Positions 24,096 to 47,929 are shown, numbered from the stretch's first letter. The stretch is DNA of 64,000 bases from Salvelinus alpinus (GCF_045679555.1 NC_092100.1:36418106-36482105); one strand, 5' to 3'. Numbers and translations are program-made. Notes: a model not told the origin generated them from the letters alone.

Positions 24096-24609
24096 AAACT
24101 GAGTTTTGACAAATGTTGACTTACGACGTTGGATCACGGACGATCTGACGGATTTATGACTTTGACATGCATCAAACATTTGGCTCTATTTAAAGGTTGG
24201 GACTATTAACCCAGGGAAAAGAGCATCTGAAAGAAGACATTCTCAGCAACATTTAAGGGAAACTGTGCTTTCTGTGACTGTACTTACTGTATTAACCTGG
24301 AACATAACTTGTGTGTAGCCGAATTGAACATAAGGGTAGGGTTTCCTGTATATAGTCTCGCTATTGTTATTTTACTGCTGTTCTTTAATTACTTGATAAT
24401 TTTATTTCTTATCCATTTAAGAAAATCATTTTTTTAACTGCATTGTTAGTTAGGTAGAAAATGTTTATTATGTTTTTTTGTCTGTACCCATTCAGGGACT
24501 GGTTCCTGGTAGCAGCCTGTAGTCGGGTAATAGTTTAATGAATTATAGCATACTTTACTTGTACCATTAGGAATTGTCTTAAAGGACAGGCTCCTGTTTT
24601 ATCAGTATT

Positions 24610-24690
24610 TTCAAGTACTAAGTAAGCATTTCACTGTAAGGTCTACACCTGTTGTATTCGGTGCATGTGACTAATAAAATTTGATTTGAA
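24610..24690 (+). mobile_element. Short 3' tail of a non-LTR retrotransposon
   Basis: GCATTTCACTGTAAGGTCTA, CACCTGTTGTATTCGGTGCA then a TAATAAAATTTGATTTG tail: the same 3' end type as at 6826-7072. Confidence 0.65.
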
Positions 24691-25281
24691 GGAGAGCATA
24701 ATAGTTGACCTACAGTATACATGACCGTTGAAATTCATTTGACCTCAGTTTAATAACACCATCTTCATAACATATATTATCTATTATACATATCACATGC
24801 AAAAGCATAAAGAGCAATACACATCCTCTTCTTACGTAACCCTTTCCTGCAGTCAAACAACCTAGTGGCCTCGTTGGTAGAATGTTATTCATATTTTTTT
24901 ATAATTAATAAACAGGATTTTTTTAAATGCAGAAAATCTGGTGTTTCTATGTCAAACAGTTTCGTTATATTTCAGTCTTCTGTGATGTACAGTATATAAA
25001 GTCTATTGGGATGTAAATTCAAAATTGAATACATTTCAACTCTATATCTGACATGGTACAGGTGTCTTCTTTTTTTTAAGCCCATGTGTGAGTTGTATAC
25101 TTTTGTTTCAAAGTAGATTTTCTTAAGACTACCAAGTGACCCTGATTTAGCCCACTGCATTCAAAGGTTAACTCACAGTTTATACAACAGAGTCGCTGAG
25201 TCTGTCTCTCTAAATTCATTGAAGCTGTGGGTGTGTGTGTGTGTGTGTGTACATCTGTGAAGGTACATTTGTGTGTGTGTG

Positions 25282-25770
25282 TCAGGTGAGGCTGTACTGT
25301 CCCAGAGCAATGATCAGGTCCTGTAGAGGTTGTGTGTGTTCTGCTTCCAGCAGGTTGTGTTGAAGGCTGAAGTGTGTGAGGTGTATGAACAATGTGTTGA
25401 GGTGGGGGTGTAGTCCCAGAACCAGGGCCTCTCTGTAGTGACTCCAGTAGATATGAGCCAGAACACGGAACAACAGCAGAAACACCTTCTTGACCAAGAA
25501 CACAAAGCCTGCTGGGAACACTGACCCTGGTGATGGAAGGAGGGGAGGAGAGAAGAAATTAGATGGATAGGATGTAGAGAGGTGTTGGGGATAAGAGAGG
25601 GAAGGGAAATAGTGAGGATGCAGAGGATGATGTGTAAGGTAGTGGGGGAGAGGGAATGAAAGGGGAGAAGGGTTGAGTATTTTATTGACTGATAGATTAG
25701 TTGGTTTGTTATGTTGTAGTCATTGGTTGATGATCAGTAGGGCAGTGAATGTCTGCAGCACTTGTGTTCA

Positions 25771-25803
<33 letters not shown>

Positions 25804-26479
25804 CCTGCTCTGGTGGGGAAGACGTCTTCATCTGTCAGTAGGTCTTGGATGTAGGACATGGTATAGTCAAAGTAGAGAGGAGCGGAACACCTCAACTTCT
25901 TCCCCTGATCGTCTGTCCATATATACACTCTACACACAGACACATTGAGGGAGCAGAAGGGTGTGTCTGCATGAGTGTGAATATTAACGTACGTACGTGT
26001 GTGTGTTTGAGTGTGACTTACGTGTTATCTGGTCCGCAGGCTGTAGGACAGGTGGTAGGAGTACATAACTCAGAAAGGGCACTGGAGAACAGGTTAATAT
26101 GCTTAAAGAACGCTACCGCTGGAGAGGGGGAGAGAGAAACAGTTTAGGTTATAGTAATGCAATATTGGGATTAGGGATATACCAAATTAACCCTAACTCT
26201 TATTTTGGCATAACCCTAAAGTAACCGTATCTTCATGTCCACATCCTGGTTCAATCCCAACCCTAGCTTCATGTCTACATCCCGGTTCAACCGTAACCTC
26301 AACCACAACTCTAACTCTAATCTTGGCATAACCCTAACTCACTTTATGTTTAACCCTGGTTTAACCCTAATCCTAAAACTCCCAAATAGGGCTCCCATTT
26401 CTGAATTCCCAATGTCTGGTCTTGTGTGGTTTTTGTGTATGTGAGCATGCTTACGTGTGTGTGTTTTTGTGTGTGTGTG

Positions 26480-26510
<31 letters not shown>

Positions 26511-29500
26511 TTGTGTACTGACTGTTGCTGGCGAGCCACTCAGCCTGGTCCAGTCCGGGTGGCAGGGCAGTGAGGGCGGTCATGTCGGTGTGTGTGATCC
26601 TCTCAGAGATATACTGCTGCTGCAGATAGGGACGCTCCTCCAACACCAGCTCATTGTTATTATCTCCCCTAAACAATACAACACACACAGTTAAAGTGTG
26701 AGTGTGTCTGTCAGTATTTAAGTGTCCATGTTTCACTGCTCCAGCTGCAGACATCAGATTGCATAGTTTGCAGTCTGGACTATATGGTTTACTATATACA
26801 CACACACACAGCTGTTGCTGCAGTCTCTTCCCAGGTAGCACATAACGTTCTGAAAACCAATTGTGTTTGTCTTGTTATTCTGGAAAAGAACTCCAATTGA
26901 CTCTCAACTAATTCATACCTTCAGGTTAATACATTTACTACTATATTATTATAATTGTAGTCTTATAGCGTTATTACTATGCTGTGATGTGTTGGCTTCA
27001 GTTCTCAGCTCAAACTCCTCCAATCTAGGAGAGAGCTGGACCTGAGTGATACTAAACTGCAGGATGCAGGACTGGAGCTGCTCTCTGCTCAACTGGGGAA
27101 TCCACACTGTAAACCGAAGACATTGAAGTAATGACATCGCTCAAATATGCCATTAAAACTAATTTGTTAGAAAATATAAATTGATTCTTCATGTAGAGCT
27201 GAGATGTAAATGTTTTTCTCCCACTGCAGGCTGAGAGTTGTAAAGTCACAGCGGAAGGCTTTGCTTCTCTGGCTTCAGCTCTGAGGTCAAATCTCTCACA
27301 CCTGATAGAGCTGGATCTGAGTAACAATGAACTGCAGGATTTAGGAGTACAGCTGCTCTTTGGAGGACTAGGGAGTCCACACTGTAAACTGGAGGTTTTG
27401 AGGTGAGATAGAATATGCCGAAAGTTCTGTATGATATATCTCAGCCAGTGTGTGTCAGCGAGTGTGAATATATACATACTGAAATACACATTCGGTATAT
27501 ATTCATGCATGTTGTAGTACAATGAGCCCAGCTAGCACATAATGTTCTGAGAACCATATGTTTCTTAGAGCTTGGTGAGAGCATGGTTATCCCATGGTTA
27601 TTTTGTACACAACCTTCCCACAACTTTCTGGGAATTGTGCAGGATAGTTGCTTGGTTTGGAACATTCTCAGCGCATTTAAGGAATTTGACAAAAAAAAAA
27701 ATTTTTGTGGTATTTCATTACTTTTACCTTAAAATTCAAACATGGTTAGATTTGTCAATTTTGGTAACGTTCAAGGAACGTTCTCTAACTGGTTTGACAT
27801 TGGGGAATGTTCTCAAATAGTTCAGAGAACATTAAGAAACAACGTTCTTCTGTGGGAATTTCAGTACTTCAGCATAACGTTTCCTACAGGTTTCCTCATA
27901 GTTCTATTTGTTATTGTTACATAAAACCCACACAACATTAGTAACGTTCAAAGAATGTTCTAAGAATGTTATTAAAAAATATATACATTCCGTTCTCAGC
28001 GTCAACAAAACTATGTCTATTCTCTATCTTGTTCAGGTGTATTGGCCGCACTTTGAAATGGGGTCTGTTTGAATAGACAAAAATTAATAAATAAAACTTT
28101 GAATGAATATAAAAATTAAAAAGAAACACACTAGCGCCATCCCGGTGGTGCAGTGGACTAGTTCAACGGATAGAGAATACAAGATCATAAGTGCGAATCT
28201 CACTGACGCTGTGCCACAATAAAATGCCTAAGCAAATTCATTTCAATGTCCTATCTGTGTTCAAAACAGTTAACCTAAGCTAGCAGTGTTATTAAAAGTC
28301 TTATTGAAACCTTCAGTGAAAGTGTCACGCCCTGGCCTTAGTTATCTTTATTTTCTTTATTATTTTAGCTAGGTCAGGGTGTGACATGGGGGATGTATGT
28401 GTTTTGTATTGTCTAGGGGCTTTGTATGTTTATGGGGCAGTGTCTAGTCTAGGTGTATGTATGTCTATGGTTGCCTAGATTGGTTCTCAATTAGAGACAG
28501 CTATCTACAGTTGTCTCTGATTGGGAACCATATTTAGGCAGCCATATTCATTAGGTAGTTCGTGGGTGATTGTCTATGTGTAGTGTTTGTGTCAGCACTA
28601 TTTGTTTATAGCGTCACGTTCGTTCGTTTGTTGTTTTGTTAGTTTGTCAAGTGTTCTTCATTTCGTTTCATTAAAAGAAGAATGCATTGTTATCACGCTG
28701 CGCCTTGGTCCTCCTCTCTTCAATGTTACGACGATCGTGACAGAAAGTAATTTAAAAACGTTCAAATAAACAATAATTTCCATTCTCAGAATGTTCATAA
28801 AACAATCTCAGAACCTCCCTGCAAACTAAAAAATGTACTCCCAGAACAAGCAACATTTTCACTCCTGGTCTCAGAATGTCTAAATAAAAAGTAGTTTTAC
28901 CGGTCAGGAAACTTATGGCTTCGTTACCAGACCAGTGGGAAACCAAAAACGTTCTCTGTCACAACTTCCAAGGACCTACAGTGACCAAAAATATAAACGC
29001 ATGTAAAGTGTTGGTCCCGTGTTTCATGAACTGAAATAAAAGATCCCAGAAAGGTTCCATACACACAAAAAGCTTATTTCTCTCAAATGTTGTGCACAAA
29101 TTTGTTTACACCCGTTAGTGAGCTTTTCTCCTTTGCCAAGATAATCCATCCACCAGACATGTGTGGCATATCAAGAAACTGATTAAACAGATGCACCTTG
29201 TGCTGGAGACAATAATAGGCCACTCTAAAATGTGCAGTTTTATCACAACACAACGACATAGATGTCTCTAGTTTTGAGGGAGGGTGCAATTGGCATGCTG
29301 ACTGCAGAAATGTCCACCAGAACTGTTGGCAGATTATTTAATTTAACTACCATAAGCCACCTCCAACGTCCTTTAAGAGAATTTGGCAGTATGTCCAACC
29401 GGCCTCACAACTGCAGACCACGTGTAACCACACCAGCCCAGGACTTCCACATCCGACTTTTCCCCCTGCGGGATCATCTCAGAGCAGTCACCCTGACAGC

Positions 29501-31971
29501 TGATGAATCTGTTGGTTTGCACAACCGAAGAATTTCTGACAAACTGTCAGAAACAGGGAATCTCATTTGCGTGCTTGTCGTCCTCACCAGGGTCTTGAGC
29601 TGATTGCAGTTCGGCATCATAACCGACAATGGAAATTATTGTTTTTTGAAGGTTTTTAAATAACTTCCTTAACTTTCACTGAAGATTTCAATTATACTTT
29701 TAATAACACTGCTAGCTTAGGTTAAATGCTCACCTTCGATGGCCACTGGCACGCTGGAGAAGTGTGCTCTTTCACGGATGAATCCCGGGTTTCAACTGCA
29801 CCGGGCAGATGGCAGACAGTGTGAATGGCGTTATGTAGGCTGATGTCAACATTGTGAACAGACTGCCCCATGGTGGCAGGGGTGTTATGGTATGGACAGG
29901 CATAAGCTACGGACAACGAACACAATTGTATTTTATCGATAGCAATTTCAATGCACAGAGATACCGTGTTGAGATCCGAAGGCCTATTGTCGTGCCATTC
30001 ATCCGCCGCCGTCACCTCATGTTTCAGCATGATAATGCACAGCCCCATGTCGCAAGGATCTGTACACAATTTCTGGAAGCTGAAAATGTCCCAGTTCAGA
30101 CATGTCACCCATTGAGCATGTTTGGGATGCTCTGGATCAACGTATACGACAGTGTGTTCCAGTTCCTGCCAATATCCAGTCCAACATTCCACAACCAATA
30201 ACCTGATCAACTCTATGCGAAGGAGATGTGTCGCGCTGCATGAGGCAGATACTGACTGGGTTTCTGATCCACACCCATACTTTTTTTTTAAGGTATCTGT
30301 GACCAACAGATGCAGATCTGTATTCCCAGTCATGTGAAATGCATATATTAGGGTCTAATGAATTCATGTAAATTGACTGATTTCCTCATATGAACTGTAA
30401 CTCAGTAAAATCTTTGAAATTGGTGCATGTTGCGTTTCAATTTTTGTTCAGTGTAAATGTGCTAGCTTGGTTATCTCCGGTGCTCATGGGTGCTAAAGCA
30501 AATTAATTATGCACCTGTGTAATGAGATTAAAGAGCTGTGTGTCTGGTCGTTACGGAAGCATCTGTTCGGCATAACAAATCAGAGTTGAGGAGGGGTGGT
30601 CTGAGGAGATGATAAAGTGAGAGGGGTAATACTTGTTATAATGCATTATAACCACAGACACATTAAATGTATTGTGATATTGGTCAATGTCTCTGTCCTA
30701 GAGAGTCTAAACCAGGGACTGGAGCCAGAGAGATTTGACTTCATGCAAAGCAGGTCCAAGTTTTCCACTGTACTACACTACACTGTCAATGTTTTCCACT
30801 GACTATATCACCACACAGTCAGTGAAGTGAAAGCAACGAAAATACTTTCAACCTTGATATCTGTGTGTGTATTTGAGAATGTGTGTGTGTGTGTGTGTGT
30901 GTGTGACCTTGTTACACTGATAACAGACACATTCTGTTCTCTATGAGGAGTTTCAGTCCCTGCTGGGGTTGCCTTGGTGTGTGTGTCCTATTGGCAAAAC
31001 AGCATGGCCTTTGTCCACAGGAGAAAGAGAGAGACAGAGAAAGCCAGCAAGAGCAAGTGAACGATGACAGAGGGAGGTTAGGGTTAAAGGGTAAGGTCAG
31101 GACAAAGTATGTAGGAATCTTCATAATTGCTTTTAAACAGCATCTGGGGATGGTACAGACAGAGGGAAGGTCACACTGGGAATCAATATAGTGAATTAGT
31201 GGTGAAGACAGCGATCAGGCTGGTTTTACCACGCTGAGGGAACTGTCAACTAAACTTCCTCCCTATTCTACTCTATTGTCCTTTTATTTAGACTACACTC
31301 TCTACCAACCACCTGTACACACACACACACACAAATGAATCCAAAGTAGGTGGTGTGTTTATAGGTAAACAGAATCCACTGTGAGCCTGCTCTCTCACTC
31401 GTGTGTGTGTGTTAACGTTTCACTGCACTCTGTGGACGAAGCAAACAGTAAGCCCAGCATAACTGTCTCTGTTCAAAAAGACACACAAGCCATCTATATA
31501 TTCATGACATTTTTTAAAGCACACACCATCTCTTCTTAAACACTGTTTAAACCACAATCCCATCGTTCCTGCTTTTTGCCTCAGTCAAGGAATCTATATC
31601 CGTTGATGTTATCAGACAAATATGTGCCACACACACGTCCTTATAAAGAGAACATTCCTCAGTTTACCATGTCCAGCAGCCGTCTCTCTCTTTCCCAGTT
31701 CCTACTTCTCTCGCTCTATCCACCTCAGTTCAGATCTTTTGAGTTCTAACTAACTGTTCAACCTACTACCAGCCCTACTCACAAACCCAGTCTAATCTGA
31801 ACTAGCATAGAACAATGAGAGAGGGAAGGGGGGAAAAGAGAGCGAGGAGATGGAGGGAATGGATAGATTGAGAGAGAGGAAGGGGAGAGATACTTACAGT
31901 TTGTTGACGTCAGAGGGCTGGGGTACTATTTGTGTATCCGCAGCAGAGGGGTGACTCTGGCAGCCCCCCAT
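25282..31971 (-). CDS. mob2: MOB2-like MOB kinase activator, five coding exons, 228 aa
   Basis: Coding exons in transcript order are 31898-31971 (ATG), 26523-26668, 26022-26118, 25805-25929 and 25282-25526 (TGA). All phases match and total 228 codons plus stop. Signature stretches are [54 protein letters not shown] and [16 protein letters not shown]. The MOB zinc site is present as C-x4-C (CTPTTC) and H-x4-H (HIYWSH). HIYWSH and DEDVFPT favour MOB2 over MOB1 or MOB3; MOB2 binds the NDR kinases STK38/STK38L and opposes MOB1. The first exon begins MGGCQSHPS, a possible N-myristoylation site. Intron 1 (26669-31897) holds NLR relics, a solo LTR and a Tc1-like element. Confidence 0.9.
26990..27402 (+). 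pseudogene. Two LRR exon relics of a fish NLRC3-like receptor
   Basis: The first block (about 26990-27131) reads [19 protein letters not shown]-type sequence truncated at its 5' side. The second (27230-27402) has CTGCAG acceptor and GAG|GTGAGA donor and reads [35 protein letters not shown]. This is the 28-29 residue LRR repeat of fish-expanded NLR genes, normally one repeat per exon of about 174 bp. The second exon is 173 bp and the start of its repeat is out of frame by one base. Both lie on the strand opposite to MOB2, inside its intron 1. Confidence 0.85.
27528..28975. repeat. Interspersed repeat rich in GAACGTTC motifs, interrupted by a solo LTR
   Basis: It begins with AGCTAGCACATAATGTTCTG; a similar start (TAGCACATAACGTTCTG) occurs at 26837. 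Motifs such as AACGTTC and GTTCTGAGAAC recur throughout. An LTR is inserted at 28323. A tRNA-like stretch near 28137-28235 may be a degraded SINE. Class of the host repeat is unknown. Confidence 0.55.
28323..28742. mobile_element. Solo LTR, 420 bp, with 5-bp target duplication
   Basis: It starts TGTCACGCCCTGG and ends GATCGTGACA, and GAAAG is directly duplicated on both sides (28318-28322 and 28743-28747). These are the marks of an LTR-retrotransposon insertion reduced to one LTR by recombination. A Gypsy-type family is likely but was not tested. No internal region remains in the window. The intact duplication suggests moderate age. Confidence 0.85.
28979..30453 (+). mobile_element. Tc1-like transposon with degraded transposase and a 98-bp foreign insert
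   Basis: TA flanks CAGTGACCAAAAATATAAAC at the left and ...TTTTTGTTCAGTG at the right. Plus-strand transposase pieces include [30 protein letters not shown] and [12 protein letters not shown] (catalytic-domain D), with stops and frameshifts between. At 29628-29725 the coding sequence is interrupted by a segment that belongs to the neighbouring repeat in reverse orientation. Confidence 0.9.
30454..31890. other. Rest of MOB2 intron 1, no further gene seen
   Basis: Short GT and AC runs (30880-30904, 31318-31332). No conserved exon identified. Confidence 0.4.
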
Positions 31972-32378
31972 GGCTGGGAGCTAAGACCTCGGAGTAGCCA
32001 GCGACAACCCTTTCCATCCGGGGCCGGGCTGTTACACACACAACATAACACACTCACACATGCTCTCACATTCACTCATACAAAACACACTAATGTAGGT
32101 ACACTATACTACACACTAACACACAGACCTCCTCCAGCAAAGCTCCAAGTATGAATTATATTCCACAAGTGTAAAATCCACTGTGTGTACAGAAAAGTCC
32201 TCTGCTCCCTCCTCGTGTTAGTGTGTGTGTGTCTGTTCTTTGTCTGTGTCCCACGCCCCTAGACTCCTCCTCTGTGAGGTGGACAGGCAGGTTTCTCCAC
32301 AAACATATTTACTGAGCCAAGAGCTCTCTACTCCTCCCCCTCCATCTCTACTCCACCCCTCCCGCCATCTCCCTGCAC

Positions 32379-32576
32379 TAGGTAGCCTCGTGGTCAGAGC
32401 GTTGGGCCAGTAACCGAAGAGTTGCTGGATCGAATCCCCGAGCTGACAAGGTAAAAATCTGTCGTTCTGCCCCTGAACAAGGCAGTTAACCCACTGTTCC
32501 CTGGTAGGCCGTCATTGTAAATAATAATTTGTTCTTAACTGACTTGTCTAGTTAAATAAAGATTAATTTAAAAAAA
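32379..32576 (+). mobile_element. HpaI-type SINE inserted in a pyrimidine minisatellite
   Basis: The head GGTAGCCTCGTGGTCAGAGC, GATCGAATCCCCGAGCTGAC, body GTTCTGCCCCTGAACAAGGC and tail CTAGTTAAATAAAG are close to the salmonid HpaI consensus. TCTACTCCACCCC repeats lie on both sides, so it landed within the array. Confidence 0.94.
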
Positions 32577-33172
32577 TCTCTACTCCATCCACCCCTCCAT
32601 CTCTACTCCACCCCCTCTCTCCATCTGTAATCCACCCCCTCCCTCCCTCAATCTGTAATCCACCCCCTCCCTCTCTACTCCACCCCCCCCCTCTATCTCT
32701 ACTCCACCCCCCCCTCTATCTCTACTCCACCCCCCCCTCTATGTCTACTCCACCCCCCCCTCTATCTCTACTCCACCCCCCTCTCTATCTCTACTCCACC
32801 CCTCCATCTCTACTCCACCCCTCCATCTCTACTCCACCCCTCCATCTCTACTCCACCCCCCCCCCTCTATCTCTACTCCACCCCCCCCCTCTATCTCTAC
32901 TCCACCCCCCCCCTCTATCTCTACTCCACCCCCCCCTCTATCTCTACTCCACCCCCCCCTCTATGTCTACTCCACCCCCCCATCTCTACTCCACCCCTCC
33001 ATCTCTACTCCACCCCTCCATCTCTACTCCACCCCTCCATCTCTACTCCACCCCTCCATCTCTACTCCACCCCTCCATCTCTACTCCACCCCTCCATCTC
33101 TACTCCACCCCCTCCATCTCTACTCCACCCCCTCCCTACTCCACCCCCTCCCTCCATCTCTACTCTGTGTTG
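32577..33172. repeat. Pyrimidine minisatellite, unit about 17-22 bp
   Basis: Dozens of copies of CCATCTCTACTCCACCCC and a CTATCTCTACTCCACCCCCC variant, starting already near 32330 left of the SINE. The unit length varies through the C run. It gives a spurious Ser-Thr-Pro ORF. Confidence 0.93.
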
Positions 33173-33234
33173 GCTGCTGTGTGTATAATTTAAGCACATG
33201 GATCAATGACATTGAGAGCCCAGTGTTGATGGTT

Positions 33235-35759
33235 GACATATTTATTAGTTTGATATCTGAATTTACAGGCTAGGTTTGACAACAGTAACACACACAATTA
33301 CATATACAGAAAAGGAACCGCCAGCATCAGAACCCTTTATAAAAGGCCTCCGACTACAGAGAGCACACACACGTTTGGGTCAGATGCAGTGTGTGGTGTT
33401 GTATGGGTCAGATGCAGTGTGTGGTGTTGTATGGGTCAAGTGCAGTGTGTGGTGTGGTATGGGTCAGGTGCAGTGGGTGGTGTGGTTTGGGTCAGGTGCA
33501 GTGGGTGGTGTGGTTTGGGTCAGGTGCAGTGGGTGGTGTTGTATGGGTCAGGTGCAGTGTGTGGTGTGGTATGGGTCAGATGCAGTGTGGTATGGGTGGT
33601 CAGATGCAGTGTGGTATGGGTGGTCAGATGCAGTGTGTGGTGTGGGTGGTCAGATGCAGTGTGTGGTGTGGTATGGGTGGTCAGATGCAGTGTGTGGTGT
33701 GGTATGGGTGGTCAGATGCAGTGTGTGGTATGGGTGGTCAGATGCAGTGTGTGGTATGGGTGGTCAGATGCAGTGTGTGGTATGGGTGGTCAGATGCAGT
33801 GTGTGGTATGGGTGGTCAGATGCAGTGTGTGGTATGGGGGGTCAGATGCAGTGTGTGGTGTGGGGGGTCAGATGCAGTGTGTGGTGTGGGTGGTCAGATG
33901 CAGTGTGTGGTGTGGGTGGTCAGATGCAGTGTGTGGTGTGGTATGGGTGGTCAGATGCAGTGTGTGGTGTGATATGGGTCAGATGCAGTGTGTGGTGTGA
34001 TATGGGTCAGATGCAGTGTGTGGTGTTGGGGTGAAGGTATGACGCAACTCTGGTTAGCTTTATCAGACCCTGAATCAGGGTGGATCCCTCTCCCTGTCCC
34101 AAATCTAGCCAATTTCATTAGTCTCTAGCCCACTTTGGCATCACAATAGGTGGATCAAATCGTCATATCACATACAAATATTATTAAGATTTTGTAATAA
34201 CTCACTGATTCCTTTAAGTCAAACCTCTCTTCCTCAGCTGTGAGTAAAAGACCTTGGTGGTTCTGCCCACCATCACAAAGTGATTTAAACATAAAACCAC
34301 ACAACAACAGAAACTAACTTCACTAAGTCATACCTGAATGACATGCTCTAAATGAGAGAAGGGAGAGAAAGCACTTTAGATACTGATAAGATGATATAGC
34401 ATGAGGAATTGTATATGGAAGACATTTCCAATACACTAAACATATACATACATGTACCCACCCACCCACACACCCACTCAACCACACACCCACCCAGGAG
34501 GAAGCATGTAGCAGGGTTTCAGGGTCTGATGCTGGGGTAAAAACCATAACACAGATGTCATTATTGCCTCATTTCAACATTATAAACACACACACACACA
34601 CCAACCTGCTAAACATCCGCTTTCCGATACATCTGAATTGATACCAAAAATAGATACGTGTTCATATATATATATATACTGTTTACATTATAATACGTTT
34701 ACATTATACCACAACCTAATAAAAGGTTCAACGGTCACAATATTACATTTACACAGCTCTGTGGAGGGGTGATATGGAAGGGTGTGAGTGCTTCTGTCTG
34801 CGCAAACTCTGTGTTTGTGTGTGTGTGTATACACTCACGCAGTGGAGTGTGTGTATGCCTCACGCTTTGTGTGTGTCTTGTGTGTGTATGTGTGAATAAT
34901 CATGCTGTGTGTGACGTCACACAGGTGTGCTTTCATCACATCCACAGAACTGCTCTTTTAACCTGAGAATATATATTCCAAATCTCCCACACATACACAC
35001 AAAGAGAAAGAACAGACGGAATCAATATTTTCACTACCTGTAATAGTCCACACAGAGAGAAAGAACAGACGGAAAAGTCCACACAGAGGGAGAAAGACAG
35101 TGGAGGATTTTCATAATCAGGCTGGATTTTCTATGCTGAAATGATTGAGTCAAATAAATAAAAACTAGGAACACACTTGAAGATCTTACAGTCAGTACTG
35201 ACTACTCATTCCCCTGCTCCCCAGGCCTCAGACTTTACTCTGCGCTGATGATGTGACTACAGCGGGCGGGAATGGAGCGTCTTCTCAACTTAAAGTGTAA
35301 AAAAATCCGGCTGAGTCAAGAACTAACAACACTACATAAAGCTGGATCTCACACACGTCGCAGTGTGGTGATAGGTGTGTAGGAGAGACTACAGCAGAAG
35401 GGCAGGGACAAACATCACATGAATCTGTTTATAAACTGTTGTGTTTAGGAGCTGTGGTTTGGCTTCCGGAATGGCTTTTCTCTTCTGCTTTCTGACTCTC
35501 TCAGCCACCGTAGATGTCCTAGACACAGACCTATGACAGGGCAGCACTCCTCACGATACAAGACGTTGCATGGCATGGAGTGTTGTTGGGAAGTGGAGTG
35601 TGTTAGAGTTTGCTAGGGAATGGAGTGTGTATGTGTGTGTCATTGTACCGTAGTACTAGGCCGGTCCGTTTGCCAAGGATGGTGTGTCTCTGTGGGGAGA
35701 GTGGAGGTGATGGTGTCAGTGAAGAAGCAGGTACACAAGACAGAGACACAGATACACAC
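33235..35759 (-). other. ppp6r2: Candidate PPP6R2 3' untranslated region
   Basis: After the stop at 35760-35762 no coding similarity appears. On the minus strand an AATAAA (TTTATT at about 33240-33245) lies just beyond the minisatellite, which would give a 2.5-kb 3' UTR ending shortly before the MOB2 upstream region. An earlier poly(A) site cannot be excluded. Confidence 0.4.
33380..34027. repeat. Minisatellite, units about 24-31 bp
   Basis: More than 20 copies of a unit built on GTCAGATGCAGTGTGTGGT with insertions TGTGGTATGG or GTGGG. Three plus-strand frames remain open because of the composition, not because of coding. It lies within the probable PPP6R2 3' untranslated region. Confidence 0.93.
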
Positions 35760-47462
<11,703 letters not shown>

Positions 47463-47545
47463 GGCTGCAGCTGCAAGGAGAAAGAGTGAATAATAGAAAG
47501 TCATCCTCACCAACTGTGTATCAAAGGTTTTGCAACTTTACATTT

Positions 47546-47630
47546 CCTGCTCGGTCTGGAGTGTGATGAGGTTCGTTCCCCACGGTCTTACTCAAGAAGG
47601 ATGCGAGGAGGGGGCTTGAATGGGGGGGGG
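47546..47630 (-). pseudogene. Relic copy of the 3' end of PPP6R2 coding exon 3
   Basis: On the minus strand this reads like ...PLLASFLSKTVGN-LIT-QTEQ, matching the end of the exon at 46503-46689 ([21 protein letters not shown]) at about 80% of bases. The donor GT is lost and small indels break the frame. It lies upstream of the start-codon exon, in the 5' UTR intron. Confidence 0.8.
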
Positions 47631-47632
47631 AT

Positions 47633-47920
47633 ACCTAAGTAATGTGTGTCCTTGGTCAGACCTCTTCAGTCATTTGTCTCAAAGACCCAGGAAGGAATGG
47701 TCATCTGCATGGACGATTACACACAGCCAGACACCCCCCCTCAGTTTACAGAGGAAGCACTTTAAACCTATAGTGAAATAGATATAGGTTAGATTGCACC
47801 TTTAAGTGCGAATGTGTGTGAGTGTTTACCTAATTAATGTGTGTCCTTGGTCAGACCTCTTCAGTCATTTGTCTCATAGACCCAGGAAGGAATGGTCATC
47901 TGCATGGACGATTACACACA
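47633..47920. repeat. Two 93-bp direct repeats 195 bp apart
   Basis: 47633-47725 and 47828-47920 are nearly identical (GTGTCCTTGGTCAGACCTCT, CAGGAAGGAATGGTCATCTG, CATGGACGATTACACAC), differing at about three positions. They lie just upstream of the PPP6R2 start-codon exon. Confidence 0.92.
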
Positions 47921-47929
47921 CACCATTGG

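Noticed and set aside
28137-28235. tRNA-like segment in the repeat before the solo LTR
   Set aside because: Only weak resemblance to a SINE head; no body or clear tail, so not called separately.
29722-30333. 203-codon minus-strand ORF
   Set aside because: Antisense shadow of the Tc1-like transposase remnant on the plus strand.
30685-30760. AG...GT bounded stretch after CTGTCCTAG that could be an exon
   Set aside because: No recognisable similarity and no phase-compatible partner exon.
32385-32460. Possible tRNA gene
   Set aside because: The A/B-box-like sequence is the head of a HpaI SINE with its body and tail attached; the same applies near 8970 and 37575.
32741-33193. 150-codon Ser/Thr/Pro ORF
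   Set aside because: Pyrimidine minisatellite composition only.
33276-34034. 252-codon ORF and two overlapping frames of similar size
   Set aside because: All three frames stay open in a GT-rich minisatellite lacking stops; it lies in the probable PPP6R2 3' UTR.
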